Source: Senegalimassilia sp003474385 (GTDB lineage Bacteria > Actinomycetota > Coriobacteriia > Coriobacteriales > Eggerthellaceae). From it: a stretch of 64,000 nucleotides of DNA. Below are positions 34,490-44,300 of the stretch, piece by piece. Under the pieces are notes generated by a model. That model was not told the origin of the DNA and ran no database searches. It was given only the letters and a program-made list of their open reading frames with translations. The translations under genes were made by a program, and so were the position numbers. Positions within the stretch are counted from its first letter, which is position 1. Every line of letters begins with the position of its first letter. The stretch lies in assembly GCF_003474385.1 (NCBI RefSeq), contig NZ_QUCY01000012.1, positions 1 through 64,000 of the forward strand, in the 5' to 3' direction.

Positions 34490-35094
34490 TTGAACAAGCG
34501 AACGCGCGCAATGAACAGTTTCCGGATAAGGGTGCATAAGGATGCGTTCGAGGGCTTTTGCAGAGTCGTATGCAACGCAAGCGATTTTAGCCGATTGCTT
34601 ACCGAACCTGTGCTTTACCTGGCGTGTATCGGTTATTCCTTTTGTAGACATATACGCATCGGTTTCTCCTATTTGTGCAGATTAATGGCTAGTTTGTTTG
34701 GAAATACCCTTGCAGCGGGTCCCATAGAGCCCTCAAAGCAAACAGGCGAATGCAAAGGGATGACGACACCGTGTACCGGCAACCAAAACGGCATGCAGAC
34801 ACTGGCACGAACGATGATACGAGGACGTGATGATAGGTCGCAACATGACCTACATGAAGGTATGCACCGCCAATCGAATACAGCAGTAAGGACAAGCAGC
34901 AACAAGCAAGGATTGGAGTAGAGGCTGCACAGCACATCCGTTAGACCGACTCGCTCAATGAGCGCCTGAACGCATACAGCGCACAGCAGAAGCCGTGCAG
35001 ATAAAAGCCCGCAAAGGCTTAGCAGCAACCCATAACGCGCATCAAGCCGAATGTAAGAAGAATAGGCGACCAACCCCAGGGCCCAAATACAAAC
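34490..35094. other. AT-richer intergenic segment with no supported gene
   Basis: About 600 bp that looks lower in GC than the surrounding genes. Open frames on both strands (plus 34469-34921, minus 34669-35157) overlap terminators, lack ribosome sites and resemble nothing I know. It may be decayed or recently acquired DNA. Confidence 0.4.
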
Positions 35095-35126
35095 GTGCCC
35101 TGCGCTCTTCAAACAGCGCAGGGCAC
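35095..35126. terminator. murJ terminator
   Basis: GTGCCCTGCGC pairs with GCGCAGGGCAC around a 10-base loop, 65 bp past the murJ stop. T-run is weak. Confidence 0.65.
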
Positions 35127-35190
35127 GTCGGGAATCACGGAAATCAGAAAGCAGCAAGCAAAGCGCACCGCCCTATCGACGGCGGAACGA

Positions 35191-36927
35191 CTACCGACCC
35201 AGCTTCCCGCCGATCTTGCGAACGATGGTGTTGATGAAGGCGGCCTCGGGCACCTTGAGCTTGCAAGCCGGCACGAACGTGACGGCCAAGGCAACCAGCC
35301 CACCCGCCATGACATACGCTAGAGCCTGCACGATAGAACCGGACAGCGGGGAAATCAGCGTCTGCAGCAACCACAGCACAGCAGCGCCGGCAGCGGCACC
35401 GGCACCGCCGAGCAACACGGCCGTCGCCAAGGCACGTGCCACGGAACGCAGACCGAACGGGCCCAGGGTTCGTCGCAGATACCCGAACAAGCACACGTCC
35501 AAAACCAAGTAGAACAGCGCCTCGGCAACGGCGATGGAGCTAATGGGCATAACATCGGAATGGCTTGCGGCGAACATGGTCAGGCCGATCTGCACGGCAC
35601 CCGCAATGAAATTGAAGCCGGCGAACACGCCCATCCGACGAAGGCTGGAGAACGTCTTCTGCAAGTAAGTGTTCACGCCGTACAGGGGCAAAGCAACGGC
35701 CCACACTGCCAGATACGTGGCGATAGCGGAGACGTTCTCCATGGTGAAGGCACCGGCATGATACAGGGTAACCAGAGGCATGCTGAACACAGCCAGGTAC
35801 ATAGCGAACGGGATCATGAAAAACAGGATCTGATCGGTGCCCGACACAATGCCGCGTTTCACGCCTTCCGTGTTACCTTCTGCCTGCATATCGGAAAGCT
35901 CGGTGAACATGGCGGTGGTAATGGGCACGGCCAAGAACGAATACGGCAACGTGAACCACAGGCGCGCGTATGCCAGGATGGAAGGACCGTTGTCGGCGAA
36001 GTTATAAGAAGCGGCGTTTTGCACCGACACGATGGCGAAGGAGCAAAGCATGACAAGCACCGCAGGAACGCCGATTCCCAACGTTTCGCGAAGCGCGGGG
36101 TCGCGTAGGCTCACGCGCGGACGGATGCGGATGCCATTGCGCTTGAGCGCGGGCAGCTGGATAGCCATCTGGACGAACACGCCGGCAGGGTTGCCGATGG
36201 CGATGATATAAAGCGCCAACTGCTGATCGTACGGAGCCACAAACGAATAGGCCAAGAACGTGACGATGACGATCAGGTTGTTCGCAACTGGAGCGATGGA
36301 AGACCACAGGTAGTCGCGGCTTGCGTTGAGCAGGCCCGACACAATAGCCGAGCATCCATAGAACACGATCTGTATGGCGAAGAACTGGAAGAAGAACACC
36401 GAGGTGGCCATCTGCGACTGATCGGAGTAGAAGCTCTGCGTGTAGATGACCGCCGAGGGGAACAGCATGCACAGAAGCGAAACCGCTCCAAGCAGCAGCA
36501 CTACGAGCGTAAGCAGATTCGAAGCGTATTCGTTGCCGGCACGCTGCCCCAGCTTCTTCTTCACCGAAACGTACACGGGCAAAAACGCGGTGACGATCAT
36601 GCCGCCGCAGACCAGCTCGTAGAGCTGGTTGGGAAGATTGTTCGCCACCTGATAGGAGCTTGACAACAGCGTGGAACCGAGCGCGAAGGCCATGGCCCAG
36701 GTGCGAGCGAAACCGGTGATGCGGGAGATGATGGTGCAGATGCTGATGAGGGCCGCAGAACCGCCGATGGCAGCGGTGGACCCTTGGTCGGCACCGCCCT
36801 GAGAGGGACGAGGTTCGCCGGGTGCGTTATCCACCTGGTGCATGGCTTGCTGGGTTTGCGGGGAAGCGGCAGAGGCCGCGAGATCGGCAGAACGAGTGTG
36901 TCGAGCTCGTGCGAGCTTGTCGGACAT
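35191..36927 (-). CDS. murJ: Lipid II flippase MurJ (MviN)
   Basis: Moves lipid II across the membrane. The MviN fold starts with ISICTIISRITGFARTWAMAFALGS, then NLPNQLYELVCGGMIVTAFLPVYV; about 14 hydrophobic helices follow, with a basic C-terminus. 578 aa from ATG 36927 (MSDKLARAR), with a basic, Ser/Gln/Pro-rich leader of about 50 residues before the first helix. A weak purine-rich site precedes it; ATG 36963/36966 are alternatives. Divergent from nadK. Confidence 0.92.
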   Translation of the reverse strand: MSDKLARARHTRSADLAASAASPQTQQAMHQVDNAPGEPRPSQGGADQGSTAAIGGSAALISICTIISRITGFARTWAMAFALGSTLLSSSYQVANNLPNQLYELVCGGMIVTAFLPVYVSVKKKLGQRAGNEYASNLLTLVVLLLGAVSLLCMLFPSAVIYTQSFYSDQSQMATSVFFFQFFAIQIVFYGCSAIVSGLLNASRDYLWSSIAPVANNLIVIVTFLAYSFVAPYDQQLALYIIAIGNPAGVFVQMAIQLPALKRNGIRIRPRVSLRDPALRETLGIGVPAVLVMLCSFAIVSVQNAASYNFADNGPSILAYARLWFTLPYSFLAVPITTAMFTELSDMQAEGNTEGVKRGIVSGTDQILFFMIPFAMYLAVFSMPLVTLYHAGAFTMENVSAIATYLAVWAVALPLYGVNTYLQKTFSSLRRMGVFAGFNFIAGAVQIGLTMFAASHSDVMPISSIAVAEALFYLVLDVCLFGYLRRTLGPFGLRSVARALATAVLLGGAGAAAGAAVLWLLQTLISPLSGSIVQALAYVMAGGLVALAVTFVPACKLKVPEAAFINTIVRKIGGKLGR

Positions 36928-36947
36928 GAAAAAGCGCTTTCTCGTGA

Positions 36948-36956
36948 TGGTATGAT
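36948..36956 (+). promoter_or_regulatory. Extended -10 for nadK
   Basis: TGG-TATGAT in the 63-bp gap between divergent murJ and nadK. A start about 7 bases later would give a leader of about 28 bases to the nadK ATG. No recognisable -35. Confidence 0.45.
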
Positions 36957-36990
36957 TGATCATCATAGCAAACACGGAAAGAGGCTCCGC

Positions 36991-37878
36991 ATGCACATCC
37001 TCATCGTGCGTAATAACTCCAACTCGCAGGCGATCGATGCATCGCTGCTGCTGGTAACGTACCTGGCCACACAGGGAATCGACTACACCGTGGTGGACTC
37101 CTCGAAGCTTGCCTCCCCCCTGGCCGCCCCAGAGCTTTCCGACCTGTTCGAGCATGGCGTGGACATGGCGGTGGCCTTAGGCGGGGACGGGACTATCCTG
37201 CGCACGGCACGCCAGGTGGGCTTCCACGGCACGCCGATCCTCGGTATCAATTACGGCCGACTGGGCTTTTTGGCGAACCCGAACGAATCGGGGGTCATGG
37301 AACCGCTGGTTGCAGCGCTTTCCGGCGACGCGGCCCATGAGGTGCGCACGAACCTGGACATACGGGTGGTGTGCGAAGGCGAAGCCGACCCCTATGCCGA
37401 TGATGGCGCCGGAGCCGAGCCGGACGAACAACGTGACTTCTTCGCGTTGAACGAGGTTGCCGTCACCCGCGGCGCCAACGGCCGCATCATTGACTTCGGG
37501 CTGGGCGTTTCGGGGTCGCACTTGGCGAACATGCGCGGTGACGGATTGGTGGTCGCAAGCGCTACGGGATCCACGGCCTATGCGCTATCAGCGGGCGGAC
37601 CGCTGGTGGCGCCGGGTTTCACGGGCCTGGTGGCCGTGCCCATCGCACCGCATACGCTGCATTCCCGTGCCGTGGTCACCGCACCATCCGATGTGGTGGA
37701 GATGGACCTGTCCGAAAACCAGGATGATCGCAATGCCACCCTGTTCATAGACGGCGAACTGGTTGAGCTCGACCGCCCCCTTCGCCGCCTGTACGTTCGC
37801 CGCGGCGACGTACCCACCACCCTTCTGCGTTACAAGGACGAAGGGTTCTATAACCACGCAGCGAAGGTGTTCTTCTAG
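36991..37878 (+). CDS. nadK: NAD kinase
   Basis: Phosphorylates NAD to NADP. The GGDGT motif is at residues 64-68, NYGRLGFLA at 87-95, then ALNEVAVTRG and DGLVVASATGSTAYALSAGGPL in the C-terminal domain. 295 aa. ATG 36991 has GGAAAGAGG upstream; the longer frame would overlap murJ. It ends just before a strong terminator, so it is monocistronic. Confidence 0.95.
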   Translation: MHILIVRNNSNSQAIDASLLLVTYLATQGIDYTVVDSSKLASPLAAPELSDLFEHGVDMAVALGGDGTILRTARQVGFHGTPILGINYGRLGFLANPNESGVMEPLVAALSGDAAHEVRTNLDIRVVCEGEADPYADDGAGAEPDEQRDFFALNEVAVTRGANGRIIDFGLGVSGSHLANMRGDGLVVASATGSTAYALSAGGPLVAPGFTGLVAVPIAPHTLHSRAVVTAPSDVVEMDLSENQDDRNATLFIDGELVELDRPLRRLYVRRGDVPTTLLRYKDEGFYNHAAKVFF

Positions 37879-37901
37879 AAAACGTCCCTCGCTGAAACGA
37901 C

Positions 37902-37940
37902 AAAGGGCGTGCAAGCCTTAGAACAGCTTGCACGCCCTTT
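37902..37940 (+). terminator. nadK terminator
   Basis: AAAGGGCGTGCAAGC pairs perfectly with GCTTGCACGCCCTTT around a 9-base loop; the arms supply T/A runs, so it may also work for the minus-strand gene. Confidence 0.85.
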
Positions 37941-38064
37941 CGCGATATGCCGTCGGAACGCTTCTAGCAAGAAAGCCAGCTGATGGGCAGGAAACAGCTC
38001 GAGGCGTTGTGCCGCGCAAGCTGCCTACCCCAACCGCCGAGAGCGGCAAAACCCGCATGAAACC

Positions 38065-38742
38065 TTACAGTTCAACCCGCTCGAAAAACTCTTTGCCAAC
38101 GCCACAGACGGGGCAAACAAAATCATCGGGAAGCTCATCGACATACTCCATATGCCCGCAAATGGTGCAACGCCAGGCAACCTTGGGCTGTTCGGCGCCG
38201 TTCGACTCAGCCGGTGCGGCAGCGGGCTGTTCTTCGCCCAAATAGCTGGAAGCCTTAGGAGGCGTCTTGCCGCCCTTAACCTGATGATAGAACGCATACG
38301 TCATAGGAGCGGCCGCGTCGGCGACCTTGGCGCATTCCTGCACCTCCCCCACGAACAGCACGTGCGTGCCCAAGTCAAGTTCGGAGACCACCCTCGCGGA
38401 AAACCACGCGCAGCATTGCTCGGCCACATAGGGCATGCCGGCCTCATCGCGCGCACTTGCATGCTGCGCGAATTTGTCGAGCTCGGTGGAGGTATGGAAC
38501 CCGAACGTGCCGATCAGCTGCATGTCGGCCTGCTCAGACAAGCAAGATGCCGTGAACCGACCGGCTTGACGCACGGCGGCCGTAGTGGCGTTTTCCTTGT
38601 TCAGCGCCACGCTCACCTGCAAGGGAGATGAAGTGACCTGGGCGAACGTGTTTGCTACACAACCGTAATCCCTGCCATCGCAACGCGCGCCGATGACATA
38701 CATGCCGTAGCTGAGCGAATGAAATGCCTGCTTATCGAACAT
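38065..38742 (-). CDS. Flavin reductase-rubredoxin fusion (high-molecular-weight rubredoxin, Hrb-like)
   Basis: An N-terminal FMN-binding flavin-reductase-like domain (about 1-155, beginning FHSLSYGMYVIGA, with VSVALNKEN) is joined through an Ala/Pro linker (about 172-187) to a C-terminal rubredoxin. The rubredoxin iron ligands are Cys192, Cys195, Cys210 and Cys213 (CTIC and CPVC). In acetogens and other anaerobes such proteins take electrons from NAD(P)H dehydrogenases to flavodiiron oxidases for O2/NO detoxification; here that role is inferred. 225 aa. A TATAAT -10 (revcomp of 38777-38782) and AAGGAGG precede it. No flavodiiron gene in the window. Confidence 0.9.
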   Translation of the reverse strand: MFDKQAFHSLSYGMYVIGARCDGRDYGCVANTFAQVTSSPLQVSVALNKENATTAAVRQAGRFTASCLSEQADMQLIGTFGFHTSTELDKFAQHASARDEAGMPYVAEQCCAWFSARVVSELDLGTHVLFVGEVQECAKVADAAAPMTYAFYHQVKGGKTPPKASSYLGEEQPAAAPAESNGAEQPKVAWRCTICGHMEYVDELPDDFVCPVCGVGKEFFERVEL

Positions 38743-38784
38743 AGGAGCCTCCTTGGTCTCGCTTTACATGTTTTTCATTATAAA

Positions 38785-39083
38785 TGATAAAGCTTCCTAT
38801 TAGTGTTAGCTTATCTTTCCTGCACCAACAACGGAAAGGACGGGATAACGAACATCGGAAGGCTGAAGCACCCAGAGACGACGAACGAAAAGCGAGGAGC
38901 CGAAAGCAACAAGAGACGCAGAGCGATCTGATGCAGCACGACCCCGGCCGCGCCGTCGACTGCACGCCGCAGAGCGCGCTTCATCCCTCCATATCTTCGA
39001 CTATACGCCGCCCAGCACCCCGATTGCGGCGCAAAAGCAAAGCGTTACCGACATGCTGCATACGCGAAAGCCCCTGACATGCA
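38785..39083. other. Intergenic region between the Hrb-like gene and rpmE
   Basis: About 300 bp with no supported open frame, RNA or repeat; it only carries the upstream flank of the Hrb-like promoter. Confidence 0.5.
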
Positions 39084-39109
39084 GGAAGGCCCGCTTTCGC
39101 GGGCCTTCC
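39084..39109. terminator. rpmE terminator
   Basis: GGAAGGCCCGC-TTTC-GCGGGCCTTCC, a perfect 11-bp stem downstream of the L31 gene. Confidence 0.8.
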
Positions 39110-39152
39110 TGTTGCTTTTTGTGCAGTGCTTTTTGTGCTTGGCGCTATGGTG

Positions 39153-39608
39153 CTATTCGGCAGCGGTCTCGGCAGCAGCCTCAACCTCGGCCTCTGCAGG
39201 AGCCTCGACGGCCTCGGCAGCGGCGGTAGCAGCCTCGATCTCGGCAGCCTTCTCAGCCTCGGCAGCAGCCTTCTTGGCGAACTCCTCGGCACGCTTTGCC
39301 TTAGCGGCGGCCTTAGCCTCGCGCTCGGCCTTCTTGGCGGCCTCGATCTCAGCGGCCTTAGCGGCGCGCTCGGCCTTCTTGGCAGCCTCGCGAGCAGCCA
39401 CCTGCTCCTTAGCGGAACCGAACTTGTCGGCGAAGCGCTGGACGCGTCCGCCGGTGTCGACGAAGCGCTGCTGGCCGGTGTAGAACGGATGGCACACGTT
39501 GCAGATGTCGACCTTCAGCTCGGACTTCGTCGAGCGGGTGGTGAAGGTGTTGCCGCAGCTGCACTTGACGGTGCACTCCACGTACTCCGGATGGATTCCT
39601 TGTTTCAT
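39153..39608 (-). CDS. rpmE: Ribosomal protein L31 with long charged C-terminal extension
   Basis: 50S protein bL31, zinc-containing type: Cys16 and Cys18 (KCSCGN) and Cys36 and Cys39 (DICNVCHPFYTG). The L31 core ends near residue 66. A further 85 residues form an Ala/Glu/Lys-rich, probably helical tail (68-151), about doubling the usual length of 66-90 aa. AAAAGGAGTACC precedes the ATG. Expressed from its own promoter through a leader hairpin. Confidence 0.93.
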   Translation of the reverse strand: MKQGIHPEYVECTVKCSCGNTFTTRSTKSELKVDICNVCHPFYTGQQRFVDTGGRVQRFADKFGSAKEQVAAREAAKKAERAAKAAEIEAAKKAEREAKAAAKAKRAEEFAKKAAAEAEKAAEIEAATAAAEAVEAPAEAEVEAAAETAAE

Positions 39609-39630
39609 AGTCTGGTACTCCTTTTACCGT

Positions 39631-39651
39631 GCCTTGGTTTCCGACCAAGGC
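39631..39651 (-). promoter_or_regulatory. Leader hairpin of rpmE (candidate L31 autoregulatory leader)
   Basis: GCCTTGGT and ACCAAGGC form a perfect 8-bp stem with a 5-base loop, ending about 13 bases before the ribosome-binding site. L31 leader motifs are known in several actinobacterial groups; whether this matches one needs a covariance-model search. Confidence 0.5.
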
Positions 39652-39668
39652 GGAAGACAAGCCTTTGC

Positions 39669-39674
39669 ATTATA
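39669..39674 (-). promoter_or_regulatory. Extended -10 of rpmE
   Basis: Minus strand TGC-TATAAT, a consensus -10 with the extended TGn, about 60 bases before the start codon. -35 not clear. Confidence 0.55.
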
Positions 39675-39680
39675 GCACGG

Positions 39681-39716
39681 AAAACGCCACGCACGAAGAC
39701 GTTCCCGCGTGGCGTT
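39681..39716 (-). terminator. Terminator downstream of trigger factor
   Basis: AACGCCACGC and GCGTGGCGTT form a 10-bp stem with a 14-base loop, between the trigger-factor stop and the rpmE promoter; the minus strand ends in TTTTCC. Confidence 0.6.
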
Positions 39717-39822
39717 CACATGTTTTCCGCGAAAGGGGCTCCGAGAGAGAAATCCCCTGGCAGCGGCATAACACAGCCGCCAGCTCGGGCTTCCCCAACC
39801 CCGGCTGCGAGCGGCTTTTCGC

Positions 39823-41127
39823 CTACTCGGCCTTCTCGGCCTCGGGCTGCTCGTCGGAAATGGTGATGTCGGCGTGCTCGAGCAGCCAACGGTTTGCCTT
39901 CAGGCGGCCTGCGGTCTCGCGCAGGACGAACGCCTGTCCGTTGCCCTCCATCTGACGACGAGCCGTGGTGGGGTCGGCAGGGTTCATGGCGCGACAAGCT
40001 GCCATGATGTCCTCGTCGTCGAGGGTCATCTTCTCGTGACGGAACAGCGCATCGAGCGCATAGCCCTGCACGAGCATCTGGCGTGCCTGGACCATGAGCA
40101 TCATGCTGAACTGCTGGATACCGCCCTGCATGGCCACGAACTCGTCGAACTGCAGGCCCTGCTGGGCAAGCGAACCCTTGACGTTTTGCATGAGCGTGTC
40201 GCGCATGGATTCGTATACCTCGTCAGCAATCGTGCCCTCGAAGCGACGAGCCAGCTCATCGGCCACCATGGACAGCTGCATTTCGCGATACTGCGCCTGC
40301 TGCTGGGCAAGCAGGGCTTCGCGGATGGAAGCACGCAGCGCAGCGGCATCGGGCAGCATCGGAATGTTCTGCTTGACCCACTCGTCGGTAAGCTCGGGGA
40401 CCTTCTTGCACTGGCACTCCAGGACGGTGACGGTGCAGTCGATGGGGTCGGCTCCCTCCTCGGCGCCAGGGATATCGAAGCTGAAGGACTTGGTGTCGCC
40501 TTCGGCCATGCCAAGCAGGTTCTTCTCGAAGCCCTCGGGCAACAGGTTCATGCCCATGATGTAGGTACGGCCATCGGTGGACAGGTTCTTGTTGGCCTTG
40601 CCGCCCTGCGTAGCCTCGACCTTGATACGCGCGGCGTCGTTTTCGCCGAGCGGATGGGAATCGCAACGCACATACGTGGCATAGCTCTCGAGCACCTGGC
40701 GCAGTTGCTCGTCGACCATGGCCTCGTCAAAGCGCAGCGCCGGCACGGTGACGGAAACCGGCTCGTAGCTGGTCAGCTCGTAATCGGGCTTGGGCGTGAC
40801 GATCAGTTGAAACTCGAACGGCTCGCCGCGCTTGATCATCTGGTTGATAACCGGCTTGGGCGGAAACGCCGGGCACAGATTGCGCTTGTCGACGGCGAAC
40901 GGCACAAGGTAATCGACGGCGAGCTGCTGCGAGACCGCATCGAGGTTCACGATGCCCAGCTCTTCCTCGGCGACCTGCGCAGGCGTCTGGGTCGGACCGA
41001 CCTGCAGGCCCATGTTCGCCAGGAACGAGTGATGGGCGACGTTGAACGCCTGGGCGACCTCCGCCGTGGCGGCAACGGCGGTCAGATCGATGGTGCCGTC
41101 GGGATTCTTCTTTTCGGTAACCTTCAT
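39823..41127 (-). CDS. tig: Trigger factor (ribosome-associated peptidyl-prolyl isomerase/chaperone)
   Basis: Assists folding of nascent chains. Three-part layout: an N-terminal domain (1-120) in which the usual ribosome-contact signature is much altered, a central FKBP-like region (about 150-245, NLLPEGFEKNLLGMAEGDTKSFSF) and a long helical C-terminal domain (LTDEWVKQNIP...). 434 aa, normal. ATG 41127 follows GAAGGGG. The usual downstream clpP-clpX is not here; rpmE follows instead. The N-terminal divergence lowers certainty a little. Confidence 0.88.
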   Translation of the reverse strand: MKVTEKKNPDGTIDLTAVAATAEVAQAFNVAHHSFLANMGLQVGPTQTPAQVAEEELGIVNLDAVSQQLAVDYLVPFAVDKRNLCPAFPPKPVINQMIKRGEPFEFQLIVTPKPDYELTSYEPVSVTVPALRFDEAMVDEQLRQVLESYATYVRCDSHPLGENDAARIKVEATQGGKANKNLSTDGRTYIMGMNLLPEGFEKNLLGMAEGDTKSFSFDIPGAEEGADPIDCTVTVLECQCKKVPELTDEWVKQNIPMLPDAAALRASIREALLAQQQAQYREMQLSMVADELARRFEGTIADEVYESMRDTLMQNVKGSLAQQGLQFDEFVAMQGGIQQFSMMLMVQARQMLVQGYALDALFRHEKMTLDDEDIMAACRAMNPADPTTARRQMEGNGQAFVLRETAGRLKANRWLLEHADITISDEQPEAEKAE

Positions 41128-41340
41128 TGGGTGTCCCCTTCTTGTTTGAAACAAAGCGGTACGGCCTATTTTAACGCAAATCACGCAGACGCAATGGACG
41201 GCTCATGCGGGAGACGGAAAGACGCAGGAGCGCCACCGGGGCCCCCTCCATTGCAGCAAAACCCTTCTGCCTTTCGGCTTCTTCCAGCAGCCCCGCGCAA
41301 GCCCCGCATGATCGGATAGCGAAATCGGCTGCGGCGGGCC

Positions 41341-44300
41341 TTACTCGTTGGACTTCAGGCTTTCCACCATGTCGATGCGGCGCAGCTTGCCGCGCATGGC
41401 AAAGGCCACGATGCCCGAGAACACCATGGTGAGCGCGAACGCGATGGCGAAGCTTGCCGCGTGGATGTCGCGGCCGAACATGACCTGATCGACCTCTGCG
41501 GTGGTGATGACGAACCCTTCCATGAATACGCCGAGCACCAGGCCGATCGCGGCACCGATCACCGACAGCAGGATGGTTTCGCGGAAGATGTAGGCATCCA
41601 CCTCGCGCGACGTGAAGCCGAGTACCTTGAGCGTGGCGATCTCCCGCGCGCGTTCGGTGATGTTGATGTTGGTGAGGTTGTACAGCACCACGAACGCCAG
41701 CAGCGCCGCTGCGACCACGAGCACCACCACCACGCTATCGACCGTCTTGAGCATGGTGCGATAGCTGTCGATGGTCTCGTCGCTATAGGTAACGGTTTTC
41801 ACTCCATCCATGGCAAGCAGCTGATCGGAGAACGCGTCGCGATCGACGCCTTCCCCAAGGTCCGCATAGACGGTAGCGAACTCAGCCGGCTGACCCATGG
41901 CCTGCTCGTATACGTCGGCGGTGACATAGGCGTACTGCGACACGTAGTTCTCCATGACGCCGGCGACGGTCACTGCATGCCCATCCCCCACCAAGTTGCC
42001 GATGCCATCCTCGTCGTAGAGCGTCAGGGTGTCGCCGACGGAAACCCTCAGCTGGCTGGCAAGCTTCTCGCTGATGATGGCGCCGCCGCTATCGAGCGTG
42101 AGCGGCCGACCACCTGCGCGTTCGCGCATCTGCACGAAACGCTGCAGCTGTTGAGGGTCTTGGGAGCAGACCAGCTCCAGGCGATGCTCTGCCCCACCCT
42201 CGGAGGCTCGGGCGATCTTGTTCTCAGTGGAAACCCAAGTGAACTCCTGGCCATCCGAGCTGACCGCATCCGACACCGCATCCTTAGCCGTCTGGTCGGC
42301 TTCGTCGGCATCCATGCGCACGATGGTGTTGAAGCTATACACTTCGCCGTATTGCTTATCGATGATGTCGTTGATGGCGTTTTGCAGCCCCAGGCCTGTG
42401 AGCAGCAGCGCGGTGCAGCCCGCGATGCCGATGATAGCCATGAAGAAGCGGCGCTTGTAGCGGAACAGGTTTCGCGCCGTGACCTTCCAGCTGAACGTCA
42501 TCCGGCTCCACAGCGGGCGGATGCGCTCGAGCAAGATGCGCTTGCCGGCCTTCGGCGCACGCGGCAGCATCAAAGAAGCCGGGCGCTCGTGCAGGGTGGC
42601 AGCCGCCGCGAACCATGTTGCGGCCACGGTGATGCCCACGCCCAAGCCGGCGGCGCTTGCGGCAACGCCCGGGTTCACGGGAGTGGGCATGCAAGGCACC
42701 ATGTACATGATGGAATACGCGTTCATGATGAACCACGGCAGAAACTGGGAAAGCAACGCGATGCCCACGGCCGCGCCCACGCTCGACGCCACCACCGCAT
42801 AGATGAGGTACTTCGACGTGATGCGCGCATTGGAATAACCCAGCGCCTTGTACGTGCCGATGAGCACGCGCTCCTCCTCCACCATGCGGGTCATGGTGGT
42901 AAGCGACACCAACGCGGCAACCAGGAAGAACATGAGCGGGAACACTGCGGCGATCTGGTCCATGCGTCCCGCATCGCTGCGGAAGCTCTCCGCCCCCAGG
43001 TTCTTCGAGCGATCGAGCACGTACACGCTGGCGTCCTTATCGGCGATGGCATCGATCTCGGCCTGCGCATCCGCCAGCTGCCGCTCGGCGTCGGCGAAGC
43101 GCTGCTGCGCCTCGGCACGCTTCCCATCAAGCTCGGATTGCCCGCTTCGCTGCTCGGCCAAGCCGCTTTCGTACTCGGCACGACCCTGTTCGTAGCTTTG
43201 CTGCCCGGCGGCATATTGCGCACGACCGGATGTCAGACGGGCCGCGGCGTCATCAAGCTGGGATTGCGCGCTATCAAGCTGAGCCTGCGCCGCGGAAAGC
43301 TGCGACGCGGCCTGTTCTCGCTGCGCATCGAGCTCGGCCCGACCTGCGGCCAGCTGATCGGGTGCGCCGGCGGTTTGGGCATCGATTTGAGCGATTGCGG
43401 CCTCCAGCCGCGCCGCCACATCGGCAAGCTGAGCCGCGCGCGCCTGCTCGAGCTGCGCCTCGAGCAGGCTGCGTTGCGCCATGGCCTGGTCGTACTCCGC
43501 TTGTGCGGCATCGAGCTGAGCCTGGGCCTGCGCTATGGCCGACTGAGCCTGTTCGCGTTGCTCGGCAAGCTGAGCCGTGCCGCTGTCATGCTGCGCCCGG
43601 CCGCTGGCAAGCTCCGACTCGCCCTGGGCAAGCTGAGCCTGGCTGCTGGAGAGCTGCGCCGCCGCGGAGGAAAGCTGAGCCGCAGCGTTATCAAGCTGGG
43701 CGCTCGCATCGTCAAGCTGCGCTTGGGCATCGTCCATCTGCGCGACGGCGTCTGCCTTCTCGCGCTCGAACTCCGCACGCTTATCGTCAAGCTCTGCCTG
43801 AGCATCACGCTGTAGCTGCTCGACGCGCGATGCAGACAACCGCGGGGAAAGGTCGTTCAACCGCTGCGCCACCGCGTCGACGCGCTCCTGATAGGCGCTA
43901 TCGGGCCATGCCTCGCCAGCCGCCCCGTCGACGGTGAGGAACGCTTCCGTATAAGGATAATCGGCCGCAAACGCCCCTTCGGACACGAACACGAAGGACG
44001 AAAGCTCTCCCGAGCCAAGCGAGGTGGCGCCGGTATTGGTAGTGCACGTGTAATACGAGGACCGCACGAAACCCGCGACGGTAAAGGTACGGGTGGTGAA
44101 CACGCCATCCAGGTCTTGCGTGCCCTCAAGCAGCTCGACGGTATCGCCGATATGAACCGGGGACGTCCACACGTTGTCAACGGAAAGCAGGCACTCGTCA
44201 TCCGATTCCGGCCAGCTGCCCTCCACCAAGATGGGCCGGTTCACGTAGTCGTCATCGTCCGATCGCACATGCATGCCATCGTCGCAACTGCTCGCTTTCG

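Noticed and set aside
34669..35157. A 162-codon hydrophobic Cys/Leu-rich minus-strand frame
   Set aside because: It contains the murJ-side terminator in its 5' part, has no ribosome site and no family resemblance.
41461..43815. A 784-codon plus-strand frame opposite the ABC permease
   Set aside because: Shadow frame; apparent repeats mirror the coiled-coil codons of the permease.
43030..43815. Apparent tandem repeats or CRISPR-like array
   Set aside because: The repeated CAAGCTGAGCC-type words are codons for the AQLS/AQLD heptads of the permease, with no constant repeat length or spacers.
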